This document shows positions 52,220 to 62,297 of a stretch of DNA of 64,000 nucleotides, piece after piece. The first letter of the stretch is position 1; every line of letters begins with the position of its first letter. The translations under genes and the position numbers were made by a program. The notes beneath the pieces were generated by a model. The model worked only from the letters and a program-made list of their open reading frames with translations. It did no database searches and was not told the DNA's origin. The stretch covers positions 106,100-170,099 of the forward strand of contig NZ_MKKC01000131.1 of assembly GCF_001942255.1 (NCBI RefSeq), written 5' to 3'. The DNA is from Nocardiopsis sp. CNR-923. GTDB lineage: Bacteria > Actinomycetota > Actinomycetes > Streptosporangiales > Streptosporangiaceae.

Positions 52220-53254
52220 TCAGCGCCGCCGTTCGGGGACCAGGACCTGGTGCAGCCGCTCGTAGTTCTCCACGCAGGTGCCCGAGCCGATCGCCACGGT
52301 GTCCAGCGCGTTGTCGGCGATGTGGATGGGCATCCCGGTCTCGTGCAGGAGGCGGTCGTCCAGGCCGCGCAGGAGGGCCCCGCCCCCCGTGACGGCCACG
52401 CCCCGGTCCATGATGTCGCCGGACAGCTCGGGCGGGCATCTGTCCAGGCTGGCGCGGACCGCGTCGATGATCGCGGTGACCGGCTCCTCGATGGCCTGGC
52501 GGACGTCGGTCTCGGACAGGACGATGGTCTTGGGCAGTCCGCTGATGAGGTCGCGCCCGCGCACCTCGGCCTGGAGCTCCTCGGCCCCGGTCGGGTAGGC
52601 GGAGCCGATCGCCATCTTGAGCTCCTCAGCGGTGCGCTCCCCGATCATCAGGGAGTACTCCTTCTTGACGAAGGTCATGATGGCCTGGTCGAGTTCGTCG
52701 CCGCCCACGCGGATGGACTGGGAGGTGACGATGCCGCCCATGGAGATGACGGCGACCTCGGTCGTGCCGCCGCCGATGTCCACGACCATGTTGCCGGTGG
52801 GCTCGTGGACGGGCAGGCCCGCGCCGATCGCCGCGGCCATCGGCTCCTCGATGATGTAGACCTTGCGGGCGCCCGCCTGGTACCCGGCCTCCTTGACCGC
52901 GCGGTGCTCGACGGAGGTGATCCCGCTGGGGACGGCCACGATGACGCGGGGCTTGGCGAAGTGGCGGCGCCGGTGGATCTTCTGGATGAAGTAGCGCAGC
53001 ATGCGCTCGGTGATCTCGAAGTCGGCGATGACGCCGTCCTTGAGCGGGCGGATCGCCGTGATGTTGGTCGGCGTCCGGCCGATCATCTGCTTGGCCTCGA
53101 TGCCGACCGCCACGATCCTTCCGGTGGAGGTGTTGACGGCGACGACCGACGGCTCGTTCAGCACGATGCCGCGCCCGCGTACGTACACGAGCGTGTTGGC
53201 CGTTCCCAGGTCCACGGCCATGTCCCGGCCGAGAAAAGCAAGATTGTTCGGCAT
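52220..53254 (-). CDS. mreB: Actin-like cytoskeletal protein MreB
   Basis: 344 residues. AVDLGTANTLVYVRGRGIVL (phosphate 1), MVVDIGGGTTEVAVISMGGI (phosphate 2), GVAVTGGGALLRGLDDRLLH (adenosine loop), VIVAVPSGITSVEHRAVKEA. ATP-dependent filaments guide lateral wall or spore-wall synthesis. First gene of mreBCD-mrdA-rodA. The N-terminal part has MPNNLAFLGRDMA with no amphipathic extension. Confidence 0.96.
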   Translation of the reverse strand: MPNNLAFLGRDMAVDLGTANTLVYVRGRGIVLNEPSVVAVNTSTGRIVAVGIEAKQMIGRTPTNITAIRPLKDGVIADFEITERMLRYFIQKIHRRRHFAKPRVIVAVPSGITSVEHRAVKEAGYQAGARKVYIIEEPMAAAIGAGLPVHEPTGNMVVDIGGGTTEVAVISMGGIVTSQSIRVGGDELDQAIMTFVKKEYSLMIGERTAEELKMAIGSAYPTGAEELQAEVRGRDLISGLPKTIVLSETDVRQAIEEPVTAIIDAVRASLDRCPPELSGDIMDRGVAVTGGGALLRGLDDRLLHETGMPIHIADNALDTVAIGSGTCVENYERLHQVLVPERRR

Positions 53255-53618
53255 GTAACGTCCTCAGGCGCCGTGTCGGACGCGGTTGGCCGTCGCGACC
53301 ATAGGTAGTCGTTCCGGCACGATAGGTATCCAGCTCCCGCATCGTAACGGACCGCACTTACGACGTTACGCAAACACACCGAATTGTTGCCCAGACCCCG
53401 GACGAAAGCCGACATGCCCGGCTGCACCATGGTTCCCGGCCGCCGCCCCTGCGCTGGTAGGGAACCACTCAGGAGCCTCGATCCGGGACCGGTGGGCCGC
53501 GCCGTCCGTCGAGCCTATCGCCGCGCTCCCTCCTCGCCGGGGATCGGCCGCATCGACACCGGACGCACCGAGCGCGGTCCGCGGGTGCGCGCGGGCCGGG
53601 CGCTCGGTGGGACCGGGC
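53255..53618. other. 364-bp mreB-ndk intergenic region
   Basis: No gene seen. It holds the mreB promoter. Minus-strand decamers TACCTATCGT and TACCTATGGT stand about 23 bp apart (around 53302-53335), each containing a TANNNT box, and could be tandem -10 elements or a repeated binding site. Nearer ndk the sequence is GC-rich without an evident terminator. Confidence 0.35.
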
Positions 53619-54025
53619 TCAGCCCAGGTCGGGGAAGAACAACTTGATCTCGCGGTCGGCGGAGTAGGTGGAGTCCGAACCGTGCACGATGTTGGCCTGC
53701 ACCTCCAACGCGAAGTCGCCGCGGATGGTGCCCGGTGCGGCGGCGACCGGGTCGGTGGCGCCGGCCAGGGCGCGGAACGCCTCCACGGCGCGCTCGCCCT
53801 CGACCACCATGGCCACGAGCGGGCCGCCGGTGATGAACTCGACCAGCGAGTCGAAGAACGGGCGCTCGGCGTGCTCCTCGTAGTGCGTCTTCGCCGTCGG
53901 GACGTCCAGCGTGCGCAGCTCCATGGCGGCCAGCTTCAGGCCCTTGCGCTCGATGCGCGAGACGACCTCGCCGACGATGTTGCGGCGGACGCGTCCGGCT
54001 TGATGAGAACGAGAGTGCGCTCCAC
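53619..54025 (-). CDS. ndk: Nucleoside-diphosphate kinase (frameshifted in this sequence)
   Basis: About 136 residues. GTG 54025 begins VERTLVLIKPD; the continuation is VRRNIVGEVVSRIERKGLKL after one missing G near 53988. Then HYEEHAERPFFDSLVEFITG, GPLVAMVVEGERAVEAFRAL, IRGDFALEVQANIVHGSDST with the active-site histidine in NIVHGSD. Transfers phosphate between nucleoside di- and triphosphates. Such a small essential gene is almost certainly intact in the cell. Confidence 0.93.
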
Positions 54026-54192
54026 GGGCGGTACAACTCCTCACTGGATTTCCGCGTGGCACGGGTGGGCGGCGACGCCCGCGGCCTGCGCCGCACGCGG
54101 AGAACGGGGTGGGTGGGTGTCACGGGAGGCACGGCCGTGATCGGGGACGCGCCCCGAGAAGGGACCGGCCACGTGCCCGGACCTGCGCCAGA

Positions 54193-54612
54193 CTACCGCG
54201 TCGAGGACTCCGGCGCGGTGTGCTCGGCGGCTCCGGTCCCGTCCTTGGCGGTCGCCGCGGCGGCCTCCGCCCCCTCCGCCGCGGACCGCGCGGCGTGGGC
54301 GGCGCGCGCCGCGTCCACACGGTGGCCCGTCAGCACACCGACCACCCACAGTGCGGCGAACACGACCGATATCAGCAGCATCCCCGAGACCAGGAACGAG
54401 GTGGCCAGCATGACCGCCTGGAGCACCCAGGCCGTGTAGTGGGCCCAGGTGAACCTCTGAAGGGCGCTGAGCACGAGGGCGGCGGCGGCCAGCCCTCCCC
54501 AGACCCCGGCCGCCAGACCGGTGTCGATGCCCTCCACGTTGACGGCGATGGGGATGGCCAGCCCCAGGATGATGACCTCGAAAGCGAGGACGACGGCGCA
54601 GACTACGCGCAC
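54193..54612 (-). CDS. DUF4233 membrane protein
   Basis: 139 residues with four predicted helices: VVCAVVLAFEVIILGLAIPI, LAAGVWGGLAAAALVLSALQ, YTAWVLQAVMLATSFLVSGM, LLISVVFAALWVVGVLTGHR, then a charged alanine-rich tail. This family is found between folC and ndk throughout actinobacteria; function is unknown. GTG 54612 begins 30 bp after the folC stop. Confidence 0.85.
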   Translation of the reverse strand: MRVVCAVVLAFEVIILGLAIPIAVNVEGIDTGLAAGVWGGLAAAALVLSALQRFTWAHYTAWVLQAVMLATSFLVSGMLLISVVFAALWVVGVLTGHRVDAARAAHAARSAAEGAEAAAATAKDGTGAAEHTAPESSTR

Positions 54613-54642
54613 GGCTGATTCCCTTCGTGGTGTCGTCCGCCG

Positions 54643-55994
54643 CTACTCCCCCGCTCCCCGCAGCAGATGGACGGCGTCACCGGCGGTGACGACCGATCCG
54701 GTGACCAGTACTCCGGCTCCGCCGAACTCGGTGCCTTCCTCGGCCAGGCCAATGGCCAGGTCGATGGCGTCGTCGAGTCGGGGAGCCTCGCGTACGCGTT
54801 CCTCTCCGAAGATCTCCTGCGCGAGAGCGGACAGCCGCGCGGTTCGAGGGAACGCGGCGAGGAGTTGCGGGTGACGACGATTTCGTCGAGTAGTGGTTCC
54901 AGGGGTTCGAGGATCCCCTCCACGTCCTTGTCCGCCATGATCGCGACCACGCCGACCAGCCGGGAGAAGGTGAAGGCCTCCTCCACCGCGGCGGCGGTGG
55001 CGGTCATCCCGGCCGGGTTGTGGGCGGCGTCGGCGATCACGGTCGGGCTGGTGCGCACGACCTCCATCCGGCCCGGGGAGTCGACCCCGGACAGGGCCTG
55101 GCCGACGATCGCGGGGTCGAGGCCGCCGGCGTCGTCGCCGGTGGCGGCGAAGGCCTCCACGGCGGCGATGGCGACGGCGGCGTTGCCGGCCTGGTGCGCG
55201 CCGAAGAGAGGCAGGAAGAGCTGTTCGTAGGCGCCGGTCAGTCCCTTGACGGCGACCTGTTGTCCACCGACCGCCACGTCGCGGGCGGTAACGCCGAACT
55301 CCAGGCCCTCACGGGCCACACGGGCGCCGACCTCGGCGGCGTGGCGGACGAGGACCTCGGCGGCGGGCAGCGGCTGCTGGGCCAGGACCGCGACGGAGTC
55401 GGGCTTGATGATGCCCGCCTTCTCCTCGGCGATGCCCTCCAGCGAGTCGGGCAGGTACTCGGTGTGGTCGATCCCGATCGGCGTCACCACGGCGACGTCG
55501 GCGTCGACGACGTTGGTGGCGTCCCACCGGCCGCCCATGCCGACCTCAACCACGGCCACGTCCACGGGGGTGTCGGCGAAGACCGCGTAAGCCATCGCCG
55601 TGAGCAGCTCGAAGAACGACAGCGGCGCGTCGTTCGCCGCGTCCGCCATCTCCACGTACGGCTGGATGTCGTCGAAGGCTTCGACGAACCGCTCCTGGGA
55701 GACGGGCTCCCCGTCGACGACGATGCGCTCGCGGACCGTGCGCAGGTGCGGGCTCGTGTAGCGGCCCACACGCAGGCCCCGCGCGCGCAGCAGCGCGTCG
55801 ATCATGCGGGCCGTGGACGTCTTGCCGTTGGTGCCGGTCACGTGGATGACCCGGAATCCGCGCTGCGGCTCGCCCAGCAGGTCCAGCAGGGTGCGGATCC
55901 GGTCGAGCCGAGGGTCGATCTCGGACTCGGGCGTGCGGGACATGATCTCGGCGGTCACCTCGGCGTAGCGCTCATCGGCGCTCGCGCCGTTCAC
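54643..55994 (-). CDS. folC: Folylpolyglutamate/dihydrofolate synthase FolC (frameshifted in this sequence)
   Basis: About 450 residues of the Mur ligase superfamily. FRVIHVTGTNGKTSTARMID is the P-loop with GTNGKT, DVAVVEVGMGGRWDATNVVD and GIDHTEYLPDSLEGIAEEKA follow, then IIKPDSVAVLAQQP and DAAHNPAGMTATAAAVEEAF. After NSSPR the frame breaks near 54855; one extra base gives LSALAQEIFGEERVREAPRL and GSVVTAGDAVHLL, ending at 54643. Adds glutamate to folates. GTG 55994; ATGs downstream are possible. Divergent from a FolC-like paralogue. Confidence 0.9.
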
Positions 55995-56105
55995 GGCGTC
56001 TCGGTGGTCGGGATGTACACGCCGGTCAGTGTACGCGTACGGAAGTGCCGGTCGGACCCGCGTTGACGGTCCGCTAACGCGCTCGACGCGACGCATACTG
56101 AAGCC

Positions 56106-57359
56106 ATGGACACCCCTGATCCCTTCTTCACCGAGTGGGCGCGCAAGCGCCCCGGACAGATCCGCAGCCGTCGGCGAGCGCGGCTGCTCATGGAGGCCCT
56201 GGACCTTGATCCGGCGTCCGTGCCCGTGCTCGGCGTGGTGGGGTCCAAGGGCAAGGGCGCCGCCGCGACCTACGCCGCGGCGGCGCTCTCGGCCGCCGGG
56301 CTGCGCACCGTGCTGGCCACCGGGCCGAGCTTCCGGTCCTACCGTGAGCGGGTCCGGGTGGACGGGGTGTCGTTGACGGACACCGAGCTGGACGCCCTGG
56401 GCGCGCGGATCGAGGCCGCGCGGGTACGGCTGCCGCCGGTGGAGGAGACCGGCGGCCACCTGGCTCCGAGCGGGCTGTTCCTCATCGCCGCGCTGCTGCG
56501 GGCGCGGGAGGTCGGCGCGGACGTGTGCGTCCTGGAGGCCGGTGCGGGCGGGTACCGCGACGAGTTGCGCGTGATCGGACCGGACGTGGTGGCGCTGGGC
56601 AAGGTGTTCGGCGAGCACCTGGGCGTGTTGGGCGACACGATCCCCGAGATCGCCCGCGAGAAGGTCCGGGTCGCGGGTGCCCGCACACGCGCACTGCTGA
56701 CCCTGCCGCAGACCGACGAGGTGTCCGAGGCGGTGGCGGCGGGCCTGGCCGAGGCCACGGACGGTTCGGTGGTGGCCGAGACCGTGGACCCGGACGCACG
56801 GGGCGTGGAACCGCCGGCGGAGCTGCGCCCCGCCGGGCTGTCCGCGGCCTCCGGGGTGCTGGGGACCACGGCGGCGCTTCGCATGCTGGACGTGCTCGGA
56901 CGGCCCCGCCCATCGCCTGCGCGCCTGCGCGCGGTGCTGGGCACGGTACGGCTGCCCGCCCGGTTGTCCCAACACGCGGTGCCCGGGTCCGACGCGCGGA
57001 TCATCGTGGATTCGGCGATCAACCGGGACGGTGTGACGACGGCCCTGGCGCACGCCCGGACCCTGTGGGGCGGTGTCGACCACGTCCTGCTCTGCCTGCC
57101 CGACCACAAGGACGTGTCCGGCGCGGTCGCCGCGCTCGGGGACGTGCCGGTGACGGCGGTCGTGCTGCCCGAGGCCCACCTGCGGTTCGAGCACGTCCCG
57201 CCGCCGCACTGGAGGACCGTGAAGGCCGACGACCTGTCCCCCGCCGCGATCGCGGCGCTGGGCGGACGGCTCCTGGCCCTGGGCACTGTCTACTTCACCG
57301 GACGCGTTCTGGAGGCCGTGGACGCGCCCACCGACCGGCTGTTCGGCCCGCAGGACTGA
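56106..57359 (+). CDS. FolC-like Mur ligase paralogue with altered P-loop
   Basis: 417 residues. VPVLGVVGSKGKGAAATYAA stands where FolC has TGTNGKT/GS, keeping the P-loop lysine but replacing Asn and Ser. The rest follows FolC order: RTVLATGPSFRSYRERVRVD, DVCVLEAGAGGYRDELRVIG, VVALGKVFGEHLGVLGDTIP, VDSAINRDGVTTALAHA. The folate-ligase GID-HTE block is replaced by GKVFGEHLGVLGDT. ATG 56106, 112 bp from divergent folC. An amino-acid or peptide ligase acting on a non-folate substrate is plausible; dihydrofolate synthase activity cannot be ruled out. Confidence 0.7.
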   Translation: MDTPDPFFTEWARKRPGQIRSRRRARLLMEALDLDPASVPVLGVVGSKGKGAAATYAAAALSAAGLRTVLATGPSFRSYRERVRVDGVSLTDTELDALGARIEAARVRLPPVEETGGHLAPSGLFLIAALLRAREVGADVCVLEAGAGGYRDELRVIGPDVVALGKVFGEHLGVLGDTIPEIAREKVRVAGARTRALLTLPQTDEVSEAVAAGLAEATDGSVVAETVDPDARGVEPPAELRPAGLSAASGVLGTTAALRMLDVLGRPRPSPARLRAVLGTVRLPARLSQHAVPGSDARIIVDSAINRDGVTTALAHARTLWGGVDHVLLCLPDHKDVSGAVAALGDVPVTAVVLPEAHLRFEHVPPPHWRTVKADDLSPAAIAALGGRLLALGTVYFTGRVLEAVDAPTDRLFGPQD

Positions 57360-57382
57360 CGCCCCGGGACGGCGGAGGGGGC

Positions 57383-57401
57383 CGGGGACACGCGGTCCCC
57401 G
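57383..57401. terminator. Hairpin between convergent genes
   Basis: CGGGGAC (57383-57389) and GTCCCCG (57395-57401) around ACGCG, between the stop of the FolC-like gene and the stop of the first LVIVD gene. Confidence 0.55.
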
Positions 57402-57511
57402 ACCCCCGTTCGGGCCTGCGCTTCGGCCCGGGTCCGAGCGCCTCGGAGACAGGGATCCCTTCTCCTCGGCGGCGCCCGGACACGGCCCTGTGGGAAGCGG
57501 TGGCGCGGCGA

Positions 57512-58936
57512 CTACCGGCGGCCGTTGCCCCTGCCCGGCCGGTACACCGGCTGGGACTGCGGGTTGAACTCCTCCATCCGGACCCGCTCGGCCGCGCGCA
57601 GCCTCGGGTCCTCCAGCCGCAGGACGTCGATCCCGCGCACGATGTCGGACGAGTACACGTAGCCGTTGTAGTAGTACGTCGACCAGGTGTCGTTGTCCTG
57701 GACGCCTTCCTCGACACGCGAGTCCATGTCGAAGTAGCCGATCTCACGCGGCTCGCCCGGGTCGTTGAAGTCGATCACCGAGACGCCGCCCTGGTACCAG
57801 GACTGCACGAAGAAGTCCCGGCCCGGGACCGGGATCAGTGACCCGTTGTGCGCCACGCACGTCTGCTCGTCACCCTGGTAACGCTCGATCTTGAAGTAAC
57901 TGGCGAACTCCAGGGCGGGCCCGTCCCCGTCGTGCTCGATCGTGTAGATGGCGTCCGCGCCGCGTTCGCCGCCGATCTCCGGGGTGCAGGTGGGGGCGCC
58001 GCCGCCGCCGAGTTCGTCGGTGAACATCACCGTATCGCCGCTGTTGGTGAAGGTCGCGGAGTGCCAGAACGCGAAGTTCTCGTCGGTGATCCGCTCGGTG
58101 ACGACCGGGTTGACCGGGTCCGAGATGTCCATGAGGACGCCGTCGCCCATGCAGGCACCGGCCGCGAGGTCCCTGGCCGGGTAGACGGTGATGTCGTGGC
58201 AGCCCTGGGTCGGCAGCAGCAGGTTGTCCTGGTCGTGGTTGCCGCCGTCGGGGAAGAGCACCGGCTCGTTGACGACCGCCGCGTCCTCGGGGGCGTCGTG
58301 CGGCACCTCGATCACGGAGATCTTGTCGTGCGGGGGCTGGCAGTTGGGGAAGGCGGAGGAGGGGGAGTAGGAGGACACGTAGACGATGTCGCTCTGGCCG
58401 TCCTCACCGGGCACGAGGGTGTTGGTGTGCGAACCGCAGTCGGTGCGCACGGCCGCCACGTACTGGGGGTTGGCCTTGTCGGAGATGTCGAAGACACGGA
58501 TGCCCTCGAACCCGTTCGGGTTGGTGGTGGACGTGGCGGGGGCGCCGCACTCGTCGCTGGCCCGGGGGTAGTCGACGGAGAAGTACAGCAGGTCGCCGCT
58601 GACGCTCACGTCGCCCTGGCCGCCGGGGCACAGGACCTCGGAGACCACCTGCGGGGACTCCGGCTCGGAGATGTCGTAGACGACGAAGCCGTCGTAGTTG
58701 CCGCCGATGGCGTAGTCGCCGGTGAAGGCCAGGTCCGAGTTGACGCTGCGGACCGCCTCGGGCTTGGGCACGTTGGTGACGTGGGTGACGTTGTCGCTGG
58801 TGATGCTGTCGGAGGGCGGGGTGTCTGCGAGGGCCGTCGCCGGGGCGAGCAGCCCGACGGCGAGCGAGGCGGCCGCTGTCAGGGCCAGGGCGGCCGACCG
58901 TCTCAGGCCGCGTCGGGCAGGCGTGCGTGCGCGCAT
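57512..58936 (-). CDS. Secreted LVIVD-repeat protein, copy 1
   Basis: 474 residues. Signal peptide RRSAALALTAAASLAVGLLA ending ATALA. The mature part is a chain of LVIVD-type strands: DYAIGGNYDGFVVYDISEPE, DVSVSGDLLYFSVDYPRASD, GIRVFDISDKANPQYVAAVR, GVLMDISDPVNPVVTERITD, YWYQGGVSVIDF-type. Such proteins are beta-propeller-like. Eight cysteines and five histidines are shared with both neighbours, including CGSHT, PPHD, GCHDI, FWHS and VAHNG. Ends NPQSQPVYRPGRGNGRR. Function unknown; a metal-binding extracytoplasmic enzyme is conceivable. ATG 58936. Confidence 0.8.
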   Translation of the reverse strand: MRARTPARRGLRRSAALALTAAASLAVGLLAPATALADTPPSDSITSDNVTHVTNVPKPEAVRSVNSDLAFTGDYAIGGNYDGFVVYDISEPESPQVVSEVLCPGGQGDVSVSGDLLYFSVDYPRASDECGAPATSTTNPNGFEGIRVFDISDKANPQYVAAVRTDCGSHTNTLVPGEDGQSDIVYVSSYSPSSAFPNCQPPHDKISVIEVPHDAPEDAAVVNEPVLFPDGGNHDQDNLLLPTQGCHDITVYPARDLAAGACMGDGVLMDISDPVNPVVTERITDENFAFWHSATFTNSGDTVMFTDELGGGGAPTCTPEIGGERGADAIYTIEHDGDGPALEFASYFKIERYQGDEQTCVAHNGSLIPVPGRDFFVQSWYQGGVSVIDFNDPGEPREIGYFDMDSRVEEGVQDNDTWSTYYYNGYVYSSDIVRGIDVLRLEDPRLRAAERVRMEEFNPQSQPVYRPGRGNGRR

Positions 58937-59079
58937 TGGGATCTCCTCGTGCGCTCGGGGGGGTCACGTGGTGTCTACGAGGGTGGTGTGAACGGACGGC
59001 GGGGCCGCGGCCGTCACGGCCGCGGCCCCTCTCCCGTTGCCCTGGCTCCCCAGGAGGAGCCGCCGGGAGTTCTGGCGGA

Positions 59080-60489
59080 TCAGCCGCGACCGTAGCCGCG
59101 GCCCGGCCGGTAGCTGGGCTGGGACTGGGGGTTGAACTCGTCCATGCGGACGCGCTCGGCCACGCGCAACCTCGGGTCGTCGAGCCGGATGACGTCGAGA
59201 CCCCGCGTGATGTCGGAGGAGTAGACGTAGCCGTTGTAGTAGTAGGCCGACCACGAACCGCCCAGGACGAGGGAGTCCTCGTCGATCGGGTCACGGTCGA
59301 AGTAGGCGATCTCGGTGGCGTCGGTGGGGTCGTTGAAGTCGATCACCGAGACGCCGCCCTGGTACCAGGCCTGGACGAAGAAGTCGCGGCCCGGGGTCGG
59401 GATCAGCGAGCCGTTGTGCGCCACGCAGTTCTCGGTGTCGCTCTGGTGGCGGGGGAGCTTGTAGTACCCCTCGAAGGACATCTCTGGGTCCCTGCCGCGG
59501 CCGATCGTGTAGATGGCGTTGGCGCCGCGCTCGGAGCCGACCTCCTCGTTGCAGGTGGCGCCGCCGCCACCACCGAGCTCGTCGGTGAACATCACGGTCC
59601 GACCGCGGTTGGTGAAGGTCGCCGAGTGCCAGAAGGCGAAGTTGTCGTCGCGGACGACGTCGGTGACCACCGGGGCCGCGGGGTCGGAGATGTCCATGAG
59701 GACGCCGTCGCCCATGCACGCGCCCGCGGCGACGTCCTTCTCCGGGTAGGCGGTGATGTCGTGGCAACCGGAGGTGCCGGTGTGGCCGCCGTCCGGGAAG
59801 AGGACGGGGGCGTCGATGACCTCGGCCGAGGCCGGGTCGTCCAGCGGCACTTCGATCACGGAGATCTTGTCGTGCGGGGGCTGGCAGTTGGGGAAGGAGC
59901 TGGAGGGGGAGTACGAGGACACGTAGACGTACTCGTGCTCGCCGTCCTTGCCCGGGACCAGCGTGTTGGTGTGCGAACCGCAGTCGGTGCGCACCGCGGT
60001 CACGTACTGCGGGTTGGCCTTGTCGGAGATGTCGAAGATCCGGATGCCCTCGAAACCGTCCGGGTCGGTGGTGGACGTGGACGGGGCGCCGCAGTCCTCG
60101 TTCTGGCGCGCGTAGTCCACGGAGAAGTACAGCAGGTCGCCGCTGACGCTCACGTCGCCCTGGCCGCCGGGGCACAGGACCTCGGAGACGATCTCCGGGC
60201 TCTCGGGCGCGGAGATGTCGTAGACCACGAAACCGTTGTAGTTGCCGCCGATGGCGTAGTCACCGGTGAAGGCCAGGTCCGAGTTGAACGCGTCCATGGA
60301 CTCGGTCTTGGGGACGTTGGCGACGTGGGTGAGGTTGTCGCTGGTCTCGGCGTCGCTGGTGAAGGCCTCCTGCGCCAGCGCAGTGGACGGACCGAACAGT
60401 CCGGTGACGAGGGCCGCCGCTCCGGCGAGGGCGAGACCGGCAAGGCCTCTTCCACCGAAGGGGCCGCGGGGGCGTGGGGGTGACGCCAT
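59080..60489 (-). CDS. Secreted LVIVD-repeat protein, copy 2
   Basis: 469 residues from ATG 60489, with a strong AGGAG 6 nt upstream. Signal peptide GRGLAGLALAGAAALVTGLF, site after ALA. It aligns end to end with copy 1: DYAIGGNYNGFVVYDISAPE, GIRIFDISDKANPQYVTAVR, YQGGVSVIDFNDPTDATEIA, and the tail NPQSQPSYRPGRGYGRG. All shared cysteine and histidine motifs are kept. The gap to copy 1 (58937-59079) has no gene. Copies 1 and 2 look more alike than either is to copy 3. Confidence 0.8.
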   Translation of the reverse strand: MASPPRPRGPFGGRGLAGLALAGAAALVTGLFGPSTALAQEAFTSDAETSDNLTHVANVPKTESMDAFNSDLAFTGDYAIGGNYNGFVVYDISAPESPEIVSEVLCPGGQGDVSVSGDLLYFSVDYARQNEDCGAPSTSTTDPDGFEGIRIFDISDKANPQYVTAVRTDCGSHTNTLVPGKDGEHEYVYVSSYSPSSSFPNCQPPHDKISVIEVPLDDPASAEVIDAPVLFPDGGHTGTSGCHDITAYPEKDVAAGACMGDGVLMDISDPAAPVVTDVVRDDNFAFWHSATFTNRGRTVMFTDELGGGGGATCNEEVGSERGANAIYTIGRGRDPEMSFEGYYKLPRHQSDTENCVAHNGSLIPTPGRDFFVQAWYQGGVSVIDFNDPTDATEIAYFDRDPIDEDSLVLGGSWSAYYYNGYVYSSDITRGLDVIRLDDPRLRVAERVRMDEFNPQSQPSYRPGRGYGRG

Positions 60490-60623
60490 ATGTACTCCTG
60501 GTTCCGAAAAGTGCGAAACACGAAGAACGTACACAGTTAAGGGTCGGAATGTATAGGGGGAGACGAAGGAAACATCATCGTTGACACCATGTCGCCCTGA
60601 CCCGATCCGCCTACACGCCGTGC

Positions 60624-62026
60624 CTAGCCGCCCGGAAGGAGCGGCTGGGTCTGCGGGTTGAACTCGACCAACGTGACGCTCTCGGCCGGTGTGAGGCGCG
60701 GATCGGTCAACCGGAGCACGTCCAGACCCCGCCGGATCCCGGACGAGTACACGTGGCCGTTGTAGTAGTAGGCGGACCAGGAACCCGCCGTGCGCAGGGT
60801 GCTGGGGTCCCAGGGCCCCCGGTCGAGGAAGCCGATCTCCACGGGGTGGTCGGGATCGGTCAGGTCGATGATCGAGACGCCGCCCTGATACCACGACTGC
60901 ACGAAGTAGTCGGCGCCGGGAACGGGGATCAGCGATCCGTTGTGCGCCACACAGTTCTCCGTTTCGGACTGGTGGCGAGGCAGTTTGTAGTAGCTCCGGA
61001 ACTTGAGGCTGAGCGTGTCCCCCTCGCCCTCCAGAGAGTAGACCGCGTCCGCCCCCCGCTCGGGCCCGGTCGCCTCGTCGCACACCGCCGCCGAGCCGCC
61101 GCCCAACTCGTCGACGAAGACCACGTTCGCCGCGTCGTTGGTGAAGGTGGCGGAGTGCCAGAACGCGAAGTTCTCGTCGCGCACGCGGTCGATCACCACC
61201 GGCCGCACGGGGTCGGAGATGTCGAGCAGCAACCCGTCGCCGAGGCATGCGGCGGCGGCGATCCGGCGCTCGGGGTAGGCGGTGATGTCGTGACACCCCG
61301 TGGTGTTCTCCAGCCCTCCGTCGGGGAAGAACTCGGGCTCGCCGACGATCTCCGCCTCCTCCGGCGCTCGTGCGGCACCTCGATGATCGCGATCCTGTCG
61401 TGCGGGGGCTGGCAGTTCGGGAACTTCTCAGAGGGGGAGTACGAGGACACGTAGACGTAGTCGCGTTGGCCGTCCGCGCCCGGGACCAGGGTGTGGGTGT
61501 GCGAACCGCAGTCGGTGCGCACGGCGGCGAGGTACTGGGGGCTGGCTTTGTCGGAGACGTCGAAGATCCGGATGCCCTCGAACCCGCCCGGCTCGGCGGG
61601 CGAGACCGGCGGCGAGCCGCACTCCTCGTCGGCCCGGGGGTAGTCCACGGACAGGTACAGCAGGTCGCCGTTGACGCTGACGTCGCCCTGCCCGCCGGGG
61701 CACAGGACCTCGGCGACGACCTCGGGGGCCGCGGGGTCGCCGATGTCGTAGACGACGAACCCGTCGTAGTTGCCGCCGATGGCGTAGTGTCCGGTGAAGG
61801 CGAGGTCGGAGTTGTAGGCCGTGGAGTGCGCGAGCCCGGCGGGCTTGGGCACGTTGGCCAGGAGTTCCACTCCGCCGCCGGTGACCGGCGTGTCGGCGGC
61901 GTACGCACCGGGTGCCGCCACCACCGCCACCACCGCGACCCCCGCAGACAGGCGCCCCATCGCGCCGCCGGACCGACCCCGTCCCGTCGCACGCACGCAG
62001 CCATCGCGGACACCCCCAGCCATCAC
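60624..62026 (-). CDS. LVIVD-repeat protein, copy 3 (frameshifted in this sequence)
   Basis: About 467 residues with the same repeats: HYAIGGNYDGFVVYDIGDPA, GIRIFDVSDKASPQYLAAVR, then after a break near 61365 GCHDITAYPERR, LLLDISDPVRPVVIDRVRDE and YQGGVSIIDLTDPDHPVEIG. One extra base reconnects IEVPHER with PEEAEIVGEPE. Likely signal peptide GRLSAGVAVVAVVAAPGAYA, so ATG 61960 is an alternative to GTG 62026. Lacks the PGRGxGR tail of the other copies and ends NPQTQPLLPGG. The gap to copy 2 (60490-60623) holds only its ribosome site and promoter. Confidence 0.75.
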
Positions 62027-62297
62027 AACGTGAAGTCAATCAACTACCCAGTGTTTTACTCCCCCATGTCAACACACTCCAGACGAAACGCCGAGATCGG
62101 ACATTCGACCTTGGCGGTAGAACCGCGCGACCTGGAACGGAGCCGCCCCTTCGGGGGTCCGCGACCGCGCGACGCGGCCCGGTCGCACCCCCCCGGGGCT
62201 GGACAAAGCACCCGCTCACTGAGTAGAAATCCGGCAAGGTGTCGCGTCGGCACCGCACCGCGGACCCTCGTCCGCCGACCCCGTCTGGAGGACTCTC

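Noticed and set aside
41164..54855. Programmed ribosomal frameshifting in rne, mrdA, mreC and folC
   Set aside because: No slippery heptamers or matching downstream structures are seen, and the same defect appears in many unrelated genes; a sequencing cause is simpler.
59080..62013. One 977-codon protein covering two LVIVD genes
   Set aside because: The frame passes through copy 3, its intergenic region and copy 2; copy 2 has its own signal peptide and ribosome site at 60489.
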